Below, one piece after another: positions 1-9,166 of a stretch of 56,202 nucleotides of DNA (within the stretch, counting starts at the first letter, position 1; each line of letters opens with the position of its first letter). The notes under the pieces were generated by a model. The model saw nothing but the letters and a program-made list of their open reading frames with translations. It was not told where the DNA came from and did no database searches. Origin of the DNA: an uncultured Desulfobulbaceae bacterium (GTDB taxonomy: Bacteria; Desulfobacterota; Desulfobulbia; Desulfobulbales; BM004); assembly GCA_945787325.1 (NCBI GenBank), contig CALZHP010000008.1, positions 1-56,202 on the forward strand, given 5' to 3'. Made by a program: the position numbers and the translations under genes.

Positions 1-640
1 CTTAAATAATACCGTGGCAGCGGGTGCATTCACCGTTGATGTGGCCTTTGCTGATGTCACGGCTACCGGCGGTAACGTACCTCTGGCCAGCCCCGAAGAT
101 TACGGGAATGATGCCGTCGTCTTAAACTTTGCCGGGAATGCCGGTGAGACCCAGCAATTTACCGTACCGTCCCTGGATGATGCCCTCCTGGAAGCTGTCA
201 ATGAGACCTTTACCGTGAACCTCACCTCGTCCAATGCCGCGGTTGACGATTCCGATACCGGCACGGGCACGATCACCGATAACGATACTGCCGCGGTTAC
301 CGTGGATAACGTTACGGAAACCGAAGGCACCGGCTTACTCTTTACCGTTACCTTAAATAATACCGTGGCAGCGGGTGCATTCACCGTTGATGTGGCCTTT
401 GCTGATGTCACGGCTACAGGCGGTAACGTACCACTGGCCAGCCCCGAAGATTACGGCAACGATGCGGTCGTCTTAAACTTTGCCGGGAATGCCGGTGAGA
501 CGCAGCAGTTTACTGTACCTACACTCGACGATGCACTCTTAGAAGCCGTGAGTGAGACCTTTACTGTCAACCTCACCTCGTCGAATGCTGCTGTTGACGA
601 CTCCGATACCGGCACCGGAACCATCACCGAAGGTGATACG
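1..640 (+). repeat. Tandem 351-bp in-frame repeat encoding 117-aa Calx-beta units
   Basis: The sequence starting at position 1 recurs at 352, giving a 351-bp (117-codon) period. The second copy follows the first with only scattered, mostly synonymous changes until about 628, where the next unit diverges. The first copy is cut by the window edge, so more copies may lie to the left. Lines counted by hand here are about 50-60% GC, against about 35-40% in later parts of the same gene. Confidence 0.9.
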
Positions 641-3600
641 GCCGAATTGTCTATTAACGATGTAAGTCTTGCTGAAGGCAATGCTGGAGTTACTATGTTT
701 ACTTTCAATGTAACTCTATCCACCCCAAGTGTAAGCAATATCACTGTAGATTACGCTTCCGCAGATGGTAGTGCTACAGTTGCTGATAATGATTACACTG
801 CGGTTGCTTCCTCAATCCTTACATTCCTGCCGGGTCAGACCAGCAGGGATGTCACCGTAGATGTAATCGGAGATATAACCGTTGAGTTGAACGAGTCATT
901 TACAGTTGACCTCAGTAATGCAACGGGCGGTGCAACCATCTCTGATGACCAGGGTGTTGGTACAATTATTAATGATGACAACAGTGGTACTGTTGAGGGC
1001 AATGTATTTCATGATCTTGATTTTGACAGTTCCATCAGCGGAGGTGAAGAGTTCATCGGTATAACGGTATCATTGATGGCCGCTGGCCCCGATGGACAAT
1101 TTGGCACTCCTGATGATATTGTATTGCAGACAACAGTTACAGACCCAACCGGCTTTTACTCCTTTCCAAACGTTATGGACTCACCGGTGCTGGTGGTTGT
1201 GGATCCGCCAAACGGTTCTTTTGGGGGTTCTAAACGACAGGTTGATGTAATTATTGGCGGCACTGTAATCGCCGATTTCCCATACATTGATCCTGCTGGT
1301 GTTGTATACGATGCAGTTACAAGAGATCCAATTGAAAATGCTGTAGTCAATATTTACCAGGACAACAACACCAATGGAATTTTCGATGCCGGCGACATTT
1401 TAGCTTTTACCCAAACAACGGCTGCCGACGGTGCATACGCATGGGCACTTGCAGGTATTGCCAGTTATGTGATCGAAGTCACACCACCAAATGCAAGTTA
1501 TAGTTTTGTATCAGCTCTCATCCCACCATCGGTAGCTCCTGACCCACTACCGGGTCCTGCCGTTAATAATCCTGACGGTATAAATACCGGAGTTTATTAC
1601 CTGGCGTTCAGATTTATTGCTGGTAGTGGTGATTTGATTGGAAACGACATTCCTCTTGATCCTCCCGCTTCTGGATCAATTCTGCTTACTAAGAAGGCGT
1701 CAAAAAACCAAGTCACAGTTGGCGACATGGTTAACTATACTGTAACAGCCGAAAACACCCAATTAGTGTTGATAAACGATATATCAATACATGACTTAAT
1801 CCCAGCAGGATTTAAATATGTTGATGGAACTGCAAAACTGACACGAGCGGGAGTTGATGGCATATTAAACACTTCTGATGACATTAAAACACCAATTGGA
1901 ATCACAGGTAACAGGCCGTTGATTTTCGATCCAATAGACTTTGCCGGTAGCGAAAAAGTAAAATTCACTTATCTGCTCCGAGCCGGTTCAGGTATTACAC
2001 AAGGTGAATATATTAACAGAGCTACTCCTTACTTTGGAAATAATATAGTAGGAAACACAGCCACTGAAAGCGTTGTAGTTGTAGCTGATCCGATATTTGA
2101 AAAAACTACAATTATCGGCAAAGTTTTCCACGATCGAGATGGCGACGGCTGGCAGGATTCAGCCAATGTTAAAGCCCTTTATATACAAAGCGATTTGATT
2201 GAAGCTGGTAACACAACCATTGATTATGGTGATGGAGCTGGGGCAATAGCCGATGAGAATATTTTCTCAGATGGACGTATTTTAATTGGAAGCCTAACTG
2301 GAAGGAACAGTGAGACCGATCTCCCAGAAAATCACCAGGTAATTATTCGCACTAGGACTAAAAAGCCCAACCTCTCCGACATAATCATTACAACAAAAGA
2401 AGGGACGCAATTGGTTATTGGAGAAGATGGCATTATCAGTAGTGAGCATACTGGCGATAAAGCCCGTGGTCTGACTGGACAAGATATTATCGTAAAAAGG
2501 GAAATTGTTGAAGTACCAATTGGCACTCTGCCATCGGTTAATATTTCAAATGATTCCAAGAAATTTAAACCAACTAACACAAAAACTGTAAAATTGAAGC
2601 AGGTTGTTGAGCCAATACGTTTCACTTCAGGCCGTTCCAATATCAACGATTCCTACATAAAATCAATATGGCAGATAATACAAAACCTTAAGGACAAGAA
2701 TAATGTCCGTCTTCATATTGTTGGACACACTGATAATCAACCAGTCATGAAACCTCAGACGATAAAGCTCTATAAAGATAATTATGGACTTTCTCATTCT
2801 CGAGCAGAAAAGGTTGGCAAGATACTTCAGAAGTCTATGGGGCTTTCAGAAGGTGCAATTTCTTATGAGGGAAAAGGATCTGATGCACCAGTTGCGAGCA
2901 ATGATACACCACAAGGCAAGGCACTTAACAGGCGGGTTGAAGTCGAAGTGTGGTATGACGAAATTTATGAACTGGAAGCTGAAGAAAAAGCACCTGGAGA
3001 AAAGGCGACCTCATACGATACCAGTTACGATCTTGTAATCACGATAACGAATCATGGTATTCAGGAAGAAGGTATTCCTGGAGTAAGGTTGGCAACTCCT
3101 ACTGGGCTGCTTATTGAAACTGATGCTTATGGGCGATACCACATAGCGGATGTAGATGGCGGTCGGTTTGAGCGTGGTCGCAATTTTATAATTAAGGTTG
3201 ATCCTGCAACACTGCCTAAAGGCTCCCTGTTTACTACTGAAAATCCTCGGGTATTGCGTATTACCCAGGGGATAATGAACAAAATTAACTTTGGCATAAA
3301 ATTACCTTCCCAGGTAACTCCTAAAAAGAAAGTTAGCGTTAATCCTAGTCATGTCTTTAATAAAAATGGAGAATCGGCAGAAGTATTAACAGGTTCCATT
3401 ACCTCAGGCCCGGTTATGCTGTTCATAAATGATTTCTTTAAAATACTTGGAAACTTTATTATTGGCACCGCACATGCCGGTGACTTTTCAGAAAACCAGA
3501 AAACTGTCGAAACCAAGACGGTTAAATTGAAAAATTTCATAGAACCCATTCGTTTCGAATCTGGCAACTCAAATATAAATGATACTTATATAGAGTCCTT

Positions 3601-6600
3601 GATCAAGGTAATTGACAGCCTTGTTGATAAGAAAAATGTTCGGTTGCATATTGTTGGTCATACAGACGATCAACCCGTTGTCAAAGAACGCACTAAGAAA
3701 CTTTACAAAGACAATTATGGACTTTCACGAGCCCGTGCGGAAAGAGTAGGTAAAGTTCTTCAAGAGGTAATAGGAATTCCTGATTCTGCTATTTCTTATG
3801 AAGGCAAAGGGCCGGATCAACCCTTAGTGGGAAATGACTCTCCTGAAGGGATGAAACAGAATCGGCGGGTAGAACTTGAGATCTGGTATGAAGAGATTCC
3901 TGAACGGGTTGCAACTGAGAAAGTCCTTGCAAAAGAGAGTGATAAGAAGAAGCATCAAGAAACTGTTGACATCACAAGCAGACTGAGGTTACCGGGCGGT
4001 GGTGTTGTCTGGGCTACTCAAGACCCTGCTGTTATTGAACCACGCCTTGATATATCAGCCTCCGACAAAGTAAAAATAAGTTCAGGTAATTTCGTTGATC
4101 CTTTTAATTTTAGTATTTATTCAAATTATAGGACTTTTATCGATCGTTGGGAGTTAATAATTACCCAAGCTAACGATACTGATTTTGTAAAACCTATCAA
4201 AGTCTTTACGGGATCTACAATCAGTAATACTGACAAGATCGAATGGTCCGGAGAAACTGATTCTGTAGTCAAATTGCGCACAGGCGAGGAACTTCTTTAT
4301 ATACTTAGAGTTTATGACAGTGAAGGTCATTTGGATGAAACAAAACCTAGAAGAATTTCTCTTGTTAGCGGTTATAAAGAAACCTCTGAAAACATTCATG
4401 AAAGTTCTACTGAAAGTGCATTGACAGAATCTAAAATTTACGGCAACTCTAACTTGCTGCGTCAGACAATTCCGATTTCTGGAAGTCGTGTAAGAATTCA
4501 CGGTGCTGATATCCCTGAGGGATATACGTTAAAGATAAATGGAGAGTCTGTTGCGGTCGATAGTGAAGGACGCTTTGCTGTTGAGCAGGTCATGACTTCC
4601 GGCCAACATACATTTAAAGTAGACATTGAAAACAGTATTGGTGAAGTGTGGCAGAGAAACCTAGCTCTTGACGTCGCCGATAAATATTTCTTTATGGTTG
4701 GCATTGCTGACTTAACTGTTGGCGAAAATAACATATCAGGTAGTGTTGAACCTCTTTCTGTTGATGATCACTTTGATGAAGATATTTTTGTAGATGGACG
4801 TCTGGCTTTCTATCTTAAAGGAAAAATTAAAGGGAAATACCTTATTACAGCTCAGCTGGATACTCAAGAAGATGAGCTGGATAACATATTCAGTGATATC
4901 CATAAAAAGGATCCACGAAGTGTCTTTAGAAGGCTCGATCCAGACCGTTTTTATCCTGTCTATGGAGACGACTCAACAACTATCCAGGATACAGACAGCC
5001 AGGGTAAATTCTATGTAAGAGTTGATTGGGACAAATCACAAGTATTGTGGGGGAATTATAATACCGGCCTTACCGGAACTGAATACAGTCAGTATAATCG
5101 CAGCCTCTACGGTGCAAGGTACCGCCATAAAAGTCAAGCTACAACAAAATACGGCGAACATCGTACAGAATTGACATCGTTTATATCTGAGGCCCAGAGT
5201 GCATTTGCACACAACGAACTCACAGCTACGGGTGGTAGTCTTTACTATTTGAAGAATACAGATATTGTTCAAGGCTCTGAGAAAATATGGGTTGAAGTAC
5301 GTAGTCGAGACACTGAGCGTGTGGTCGAAAACATTACCTTAGAGCGAGGGCGCGATTATGAAATCGACGAGATCCAAGGGCGGATCATACTCTCTAGACC
5401 TCTCACCCAAATTGCTGACCAAACTGCTCCTTCAATCATCAAAGATAAACCACTGGATGGCAATAATGTCTTTTTAATGGCCGACTACGAATATGTGCCG
5501 GATGGATTTGATGCCGACAAGGCAACGTATGGTGTACGCGGCAAAGGCTGGATTAATGATAATATTGCCATTGGAGGGACTTACGTTCAAGAAAACAGGG
5601 ATAATACCGATTACAAACTCCAAGGATTGGACATAACTCTGAAAGCAGGTCGTGGCACTTACCTTAAGGGAGAATATGCGACCAGCGATGCGCGCCAGAA
5701 TAACAATGCTTTTACTTCTGATGATGGCGGCTTGAATTTCTTTGACAAGAATTCCGCAACTCCATCTGCGGATATTAGTGGTGATGCCGTCAGTTTGGAG
5801 GCACGTATGAACATGTCGGAAATGTCAGATAATAAATTCGATGGCACCATAGCAACGTGGTGGAAAGAACGGGATGGTGGTTTTTCAATTACTCGCCTTA
5901 GCGACAGGAATAAAACTACAGAATACGGAATCGAGGGTGAGGGGCAAATCACTGATTCTCTTTCCATATCTGCCCGGGGCACCGTGCTTGATCAAGATAC
6001 AGTCAATATAGAGAAAGCTCTGAGCTTGCAGGCAGACTATCGTATTGGGGATAAATGGACGGTTAGCAGTGAAGTTCGTCACGTGACTGAGGAGCCTGCT
6101 GCAGATGATGAAATTCGCGGCACTCTTGGAGCATTACGGTTAGCTTACGATATCACTACAGATGTAAACGTATATGGCATAGGTCAGTTTACTCTTGAGA
6201 AAAACGAAAGCTATGAAGATAATAATCTGGCCACTCTTGGTGTAAGAGCACACATTAAACCTGAATTGTCTGTTCGGGCCGAAGCAAGTGCTGGCGACAG
6301 GGGTAATTCTGCAAGAATTGGCGCCGATTATAATCCGGATAGCAAGAGAACCATCTACGGAACTTACACCCTGTCAACAGATCGTACGGATGGCAGCCAC
6401 GGAGTATTCACAGTAGGTCAGCGAAGCTCAGTCAGCAATCAGCTTAACGTGTATACGGAACATCAATTCAATCATGGTGATGCTCAAGCTGGCATTGCTC
6501 AAGTTTATGGGCTTGACTATGCCCTCACAGAATGGACAACCGTTGGTCTTTCTTTACAGTCTACTGATACAGATGGATTGACAGGTGGAACAGAGCGTGA

Positions 6601-7315
6601 TGTGGGAACTCTCACACTAAACTACAAAAATGGTAAAACCCGTGCCGGAACAAAACTTGAATATCGCCATGATCGTGGGCAAGAGGATAGACGGCAGTTC
6701 CTGACCACAAACTCTATTAACTACCAGGCTTGTGAAAGTATAACACTGCTGGGTAAACTTAATTTCTCCAACACAGATGACAGGCATGATCCTGATGGAG
6801 ATGCCCGCTTTATTGAAGCCGATGTTGGATTTGCCTATCGACCGGTTTCAAATGATCGGTTAAATATGTTGGCGAAATATACATATCTTTATGATCTTCC
6901 TGGAGTGGGACAGGATGATGGAGACAACGTAGATGAGCGCTCACATATCTTTTCTTTGGAAGGAATATATGACATAGGACACCGTTGGGAAGCAGGAGCC
7001 AAATACGCACACAAACTTGGTGAAATTCGTGAAGAACGGGATGCGGGAGATTGGTTTGACACACAAGTAGATTTTGCTGCGCTTATTGGCCGCTACCACC
7101 TCTATGAAAAGTGGGACGGACTGCTCAAATATCAATGGCTGCGAGTTAAGGAAGCACAAGATCAACGTCATGGTGTTCTTGCCGGAGTCTACAGACACAT
7201 TGACGAATATCTAAAACTTGGTGTTGGTTATAACTTTACTGACTTTGATGATGACCTGACAAATCTTGATTACAAAAACCACGGGTGGTTTATTAACTTC
7301 ATCGGTAAGTACTAA
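2..7315 (+). CDS. Giant surface/outer-membrane protein with Calx-beta, DUF11-like, two OmpA domains and C-terminal barrel (5' partial)
   Basis: The frame is open at the left edge, so the start and any signal peptide are outside the window; the first GTG (14) is not a credible start. By nucleotide position the order is: Calx-beta-like repeats (2-985, acidic strands ending in NDD/GTGTIT-type turns); SdrD/CNA-B-like modules (about 988-1500); a DUF11-like domain (about 1670-2090, LTKKAS...VGDMVNYTV); OmpA domain 1 (about 2580-2975) with GHTD and LSxxRAxxV; a second SdrD-like module (about 3030-3300); OmpA domain 2 (about 3515-3895, same motifs); further beta-rich modules; then from about 4680 alternating hydrophobic/polar strands ending in an aromatic residue (FIGKY), typical of an outer-membrane barrel. 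OmpA domains of this kind bind peptidoglycan. An adhesin or envelope scaffold is inferred; the substrate is unknown. It converges on the aldolase gene with only 10 bp between stops. Confidence 0.75.
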   Translation, partial: LNNTVAAGAFTVDVAFADVTATGGNVPLASPEDYGNDAVVLNFAGNAGETQQFTVPSLDDALLEAVNETFTVNLTSSNAAVDDSDTGTGTITDNDTAAVTVDNVTETEGTGLLFTVTLNNTVAAGAFTVDVAFADVTATGGNVPLASPEDYGNDAVVLNFAGNAGETQQFTVPTLDDALLEAVSETFTVNLTSSNAAVDDSDTGTGTITEGDTAELSINDVSLAEGNAGVTMFTFNVTLSTPSVSNITVDYASADGSATVADNDYTAVASSILTFLPGQTSRDVTVDVIGDITVELNESFTVDLSNATGGATISDDQGVGTIINDDNSGTVEGNVFHDLDFDSSISGGEEFIGITVSLMAAGPDGQFGTPDDIVLQTTVTDPTGFYSFPNVMDSPVLVVVDPPNGSFGGSKRQVDVIIGGTVIADFPYIDPAGVVYDAVTRDPIENAVVNIYQDNNTNGIFDAGDILAFTQTTAADGAYAWALAGIASYVIEVTPPNASYSFVSALIPPSVAPDPLPGPAVNNPDGINTGVYYLAFRFIAGSGDLIGNDIPLDPPASGSILLTKKASKNQVTVGDMVNYTVTAENTQLVLINDISIHDLIPAGFKYVDGTAKLTRAGVDGILNTSDDIKTPIGITGNRPLIFDPIDFAGSEKVKFTYLLRAGSGITQGEYINRATPYFGNNIVGNTATESVVVVADPIFEKTTIIGKVFHDRDGDGWQDSANVKALYIQSDLIEAGNTTIDYGDGAGAIADENIFSDGRILIGSLTGRNSETDLPENHQVIIRTRTKKPNLSDIIITTKEGTQLVIGEDGIISSEHTGDKARGLTGQDIIVKREIVEVPIGTLPSVNISNDSKKFKPTNTKTVKLKQVVEPIRFTSGRSNINDSYIKSIWQIIQNLKDKNNVRLHIVGHTDNQPVMKPQTIKLYKDNYGLSHSRAEKVGKILQKSMGLSEGAISYEGKGSDAPVASNDTPQGKALNRRVEVEVWYDEIYELEAEEKAPGEKATSYDTSYDLVITITNHGIQEEGIPGVRLATPTGLLIETDAYGRYHIADVDGGRFERGRNFIIKVDPATLPKGSLFTTENPRVLRITQGIMNKINFGIKLPSQVTPKKKVSVNPSHVFNKNGESAEVLTGSITSGPVMLFINDFFKILGNFIIGTAHAGDFSENQKTVETKTVKLKNFIEPIRFESGNSNINDTYIESLIKVIDSLVDKKNVRLHIVGHTDDQPVVKERTKKLYKDNYGLSRARAERVGKVLQEVIGIPDSAISYEGKGPDQPLVGNDSPEGMKQNRRVELEIWYEEIPERVATEKVLAKESDKKKHQETVDITSRLRLPGGGVVWATQDPAVIEPRLDISASDKVKISSGNFVDPFNFSIYSNYRTFIDRWELIITQANDTDFVKPIKVFTGSTISNTDKIEWSGETDSVVKLRTGEELLYILRVYDSEGHLDETKPRRISLVSGYKETSENIHESSTESALTESKIYGNSNLLRQTIPISGSRVRIHGADIPEGYTLKINGESVAVDSEGRFAVEQVMTSGQHTFKVDIENSIGEVWQRNLALDVADKYFFMVGIADLTVGENNISGSVEPLSVDDHFDEDIFVDGRLAFYLKGKIKGKYLITAQLDTQEDELDNIFSDIHKKDPRSVFRRLDPDRFYPVYGDDSTTIQDTDSQGKFYVRVDWDKSQVLWGNYNTGLTGTEYSQYNRSLYGARYRHKSQATTKYGEHRTELTSFISEAQSAFAHNELTATGGSLYYLKNTDIVQGSEKIWVEVRSRDTERVVENITLERGRDYEIDEIQGRIILSRPLTQIADQTAPSIIKDKPLDGNNVFLMADYEYVPDGFDADKATYGVRGKGWINDNIAIGGTYVQENRDNTDYKLQGLDITLKAGRGTYLKGEYATSDARQNNNAFTSDDGGLNFFDKNSATPSADISGDAVSLEARMNMSEMSDNKFDGTIATWWKERDGGFSITRLSDRNKTTEYGIEGEGQITDSLSISARGTVLDQDTVNIEKALSLQADYRIGDKWTVSSEVRHVTEEPAADDEIRGTLGALRLAYDITTDVNVYGIGQFTLEKNESYEDNNLATLGVRAHIKPELSVRAEASAGDRGNSARIGADYNPDSKRTIYGTYTLSTDRTDGSHGVFTVGQRSSVSNQLNVYTEHQFNHGDAQAGIAQVYGLDYALTEWTTVGLSLQSTDTDGLTGGTERDVGTLTLNYKNGKTRAGTKLEYRHDRGQEDRRQFLTTNSINYQACESITLLGKLNFSNTDDRHDPDGDARFIEADVGFAYRPVSNDRLNMLAKYTYLYDLPGVGQDDGDNVDERSHIFSLEGIYDIGHRWEAGAKYAHKLGEIREERDAGDWFDTQVDFAALIGRYHLYEKWDGLLKYQWLRVKEAQDQRHGVLAGVYRHIDEYLKLGVGYNFTDFDDDLTNLDYKNHGWFINFIGKY

Positions 7316-7325
7316 CCAGAAGATT

Positions 7326-8276
7326 TCATAAGGTCTCAGTGGCACTTGCCACCTTGTCGTAAAACTCTGTTACTTTTTCCTTGTCCTCAGATTCCATGCA
7401 TGCCATTGCTGCCCTTGGGTGTTGATTGAGAACACCTGTGACCATATAAGGGATAGAATATCCCCAGTCAATCTTTTGTGCCCAAGGGAATATTTCCTTT
7501 TCTATGCATTCGATAAGCGGCCTTACTTTGAACTTGGGGTTCTTGAGGAATGACATAAGAAGTTCCAATGTACAGTTTCCGGCACCACGGCCTATACCAT
7601 AAAGAGTGGCATCGAGAAAATTTATGCCATTAATGATGCCGGCTATAGTATTGGCAAATGCAAGTTGCTGGTTATTGTGGCAGTGGATGCCAATGGTTTT
7701 CCCAGGAAGCCTTTCAAAATATTTTGCGGCCAGAGTATCTATGTCTTCACTATAAAAAGCTCCAAAACTATCCACCAGGTAAATAATTGGCACCCTGCTC
7801 TTTGACAGGTCTTCAAGAGCCTCATTGAGATCCCTCAAGCCAACAGTAGAAACCGCCATCAGGTTGATTGTCGCCTCGTATCCTTTATCCATGCAGTGGT
7901 GGGCCAATGCAATGGCGGCATCCACTTGATGCACGTAACAGGCAACCCTAATCATATCAAGAGAACTCTCAGATTTTAGAGGGATATCGTCATGCTCTAT
8001 CCGCCCGATATCTGCCATAGCTGATAATTTGATCTTTTTCTCATCTTTACCTATAATACGCTGGAGGTCCTTTTCTGCACAGAACTTCCAGGGGCCGAAT
8101 TCATCACGGGAAAAAGCACTTTCGGAACTCAAATAACCAATTTCCATATAGTCTACACCGGCCGCAGCCAGGGAGTTGTAGACATTTCGTACAAATTTAT
8201 CCGTAAACTGCCATTTATTCATCAATCCACCATCGCGGACGGTACAGTCGATAACTTTAATCTCAGGTCTGAACAT
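7326..8276 (-). CDS. DRE-TIM metallolyase-family aldolase (HMGL/4-hydroxy-2-oxovalerate aldolase-like)
   Basis: This 316-aa protein has the N-terminal DxTxRDGG signature of DRE-TIM metallolyases (IDCTVRDGG, residues 9-17), the family of 4-hydroxy-2-oxovalerate aldolase, HMG-CoA lyase and homocitrate/isopropylmalate synthases. An HxHN metal-binding segment (GIHCHNNQQLA) and the glycine-rich GIGRGAGNC loop are also present. It lacks the extra C-terminal domains of the synthases, so an aldolase or lyase is more likely than LeuA or NifV. The substrate cannot be read from sequence. The start is ATG with AAGGAG 10 nt upstream. The next gene upstream, 173 bp away on the same strand, is a second aldolase, so the pair may work on sugar-acid or 2-oxo acid intermediates; that is inference. 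Confidence 0.8.
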   Translation of the reverse strand: MFRPEIKVIDCTVRDGGLMNKWQFTDKFVRNVYNSLAAAGVDYMEIGYLSSESAFSRDEFGPWKFCAEKDLQRIIGKDEKKIKLSAMADIGRIEHDDIPLKSESSLDMIRVACYVHQVDAAIALAHHCMDKGYEATINLMAVSTVGLRDLNEALEDLSKSRVPIIYLVDSFGAFYSEDIDTLAAKYFERLPGKTIGIHCHNNQQLAFANTIAGIINGINFLDATLYGIGRGAGNCTLELLMSFLKNPKFKVRPLIECIEKEIFPWAQKIDWGYSIPYMVTGVLNQHPRAAMACMESEDKEKVTEFYDKVASATETL

Positions 8277-8410
8277 TCTAATTTTACTCCTTTTATTTGT
8301 CCTAAATATGCTAGGGCTTGAGAATTTATTCCCTGAATTTCTGACGAAAAATGATCTTCATATCATATTTTATGGAAAAAACAAAGAAAACACGTGAAAT
8401 AAGATGAATT

Positions 8411-8441
8411 TGGGGACTAAGCCTTAAATTAATTGGCCATT
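8411..8441 (+). repeat. Possible degenerate copy of a GGGGAC/TTAA palindromic element
   Basis: In the aldolase-eda gap, GGGGAC is followed by an AT-rich TTAAATTAA core and a TTGGCCATT end. A similar arrangement (GGGGAC, TTAATATTAA core, TTGCCATT) occurs on the other strand at 19155-19187. Two weak copies do not establish a repeat family, so this is a suggestion only. Confidence 0.3.
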
Positions 8442-8449
8442 AAAGATCA

Positions 8450-9073
8450 TCACATCTGGCTTGACTGATACAACTTAATAAACCCTTTTACATTTCTTGA
8501 AAGGTCTTTAATATTCTTCTCCCGCAAGGAACGGCGACCAAATAGTGATGCGCCTACTCCTACAGCAGTGACACCTGCACTTATATAGTCGGCAAGGTTG
8601 GCTGCGGATACTCCACCTACAGCTAACAAGGGAATTTGATCAAAAGGTCCTCGGAGTTCAGAAATATATTGCGGCCCGCCCATAGCTGAGCATGGAAACA
8701 CCTTGATCATATCGGATCCCGCAGACCATGCCTCATAAATTTCCGTGGGAGTTAAAGCACCTGCTACAACAGGTATTTCTCGGGACCTTGCATACTTGAT
8801 GACATCTACGTTAACATTAGGAGTTACTAGATACATGGCTCCGGCTTCAATCGCTGTTTTAGCCTCGTCTATATTTCTAACCGTTCCCATTCCCAGATAT
8901 TTGCCAGCAGGAACCTGGTTGCGGTTTGAATTAATAATTTCTTCAGCCTGTTCCGTGTTCATCGTTACTTCTATTGCCTGAAGCCCTGCTTCAAAAGATG
9001 CCTGCATCACTTCACTAAAAAAACCTGCCTCAATCCCTCGCAATATTCCAATTACAGGAACGTTGAGCTGCAT
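8450..9073 (-). CDS. eda: KDPG/KHG aldolase (bifunctional 2-keto-4-hydroxyglutarate/2-keto-3-deoxy-6-phosphogluconate aldolase)
   Basis: The 207-aa class I aldolase of the KDPG family has the usual length (about 205-215). The N-terminal VIGILRG strand, the catalytic-glutamate segment IEVTMNT, the GMGTV strand and the Schiff-base lysine in MIKVFPCSAMGG are all visible, as are the phosphate-binding VGGV and VGVGASLF loops. The family splits 2-keto-3-deoxy-6-phosphogluconate to pyruvate and glyceraldehyde-3-phosphate, or 4-hydroxy-2-oxoglutarate to pyruvate and glyoxylate. No Entner-Doudoroff dehydratase is nearby, so the physiological substrate is open. It lies between rel (93 bp upstream) and the DRE-TIM aldolase (173 bp downstream). 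Confidence 0.88.
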   Translation of the reverse strand: MQLNVPVIGILRGIEAGFFSEVMQASFEAGLQAIEVTMNTEQAEEIINSNRNQVPAGKYLGMGTVRNIDEAKTAIEAGAMYLVTPNVNVDVIKYARSREIPVVAGALTPTEIYEAWSAGSDMIKVFPCSAMGGPQYISELRGPFDQIPLLAVGGVSAANLADYISAGVTAVGVGASLFGRRSLREKNIKDLSRNVKGFIKLYQSSQM

Positions 9074-9166
9074 CAGATTATATCCTGTTTTTATTTAACA
9101 TTTTGAACTTGTATATCTATACCTGGATGGGATATGTAATACTCATTTCACTTTTCATTTTCAATA

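Noticed and set aside
100-744. Two similar antisense frames opposite the Calx-beta repeats
   Set aside because: They are mirror products of the repeated GC-rich coding DNA. Their similarity to each other only reflects the repeat.
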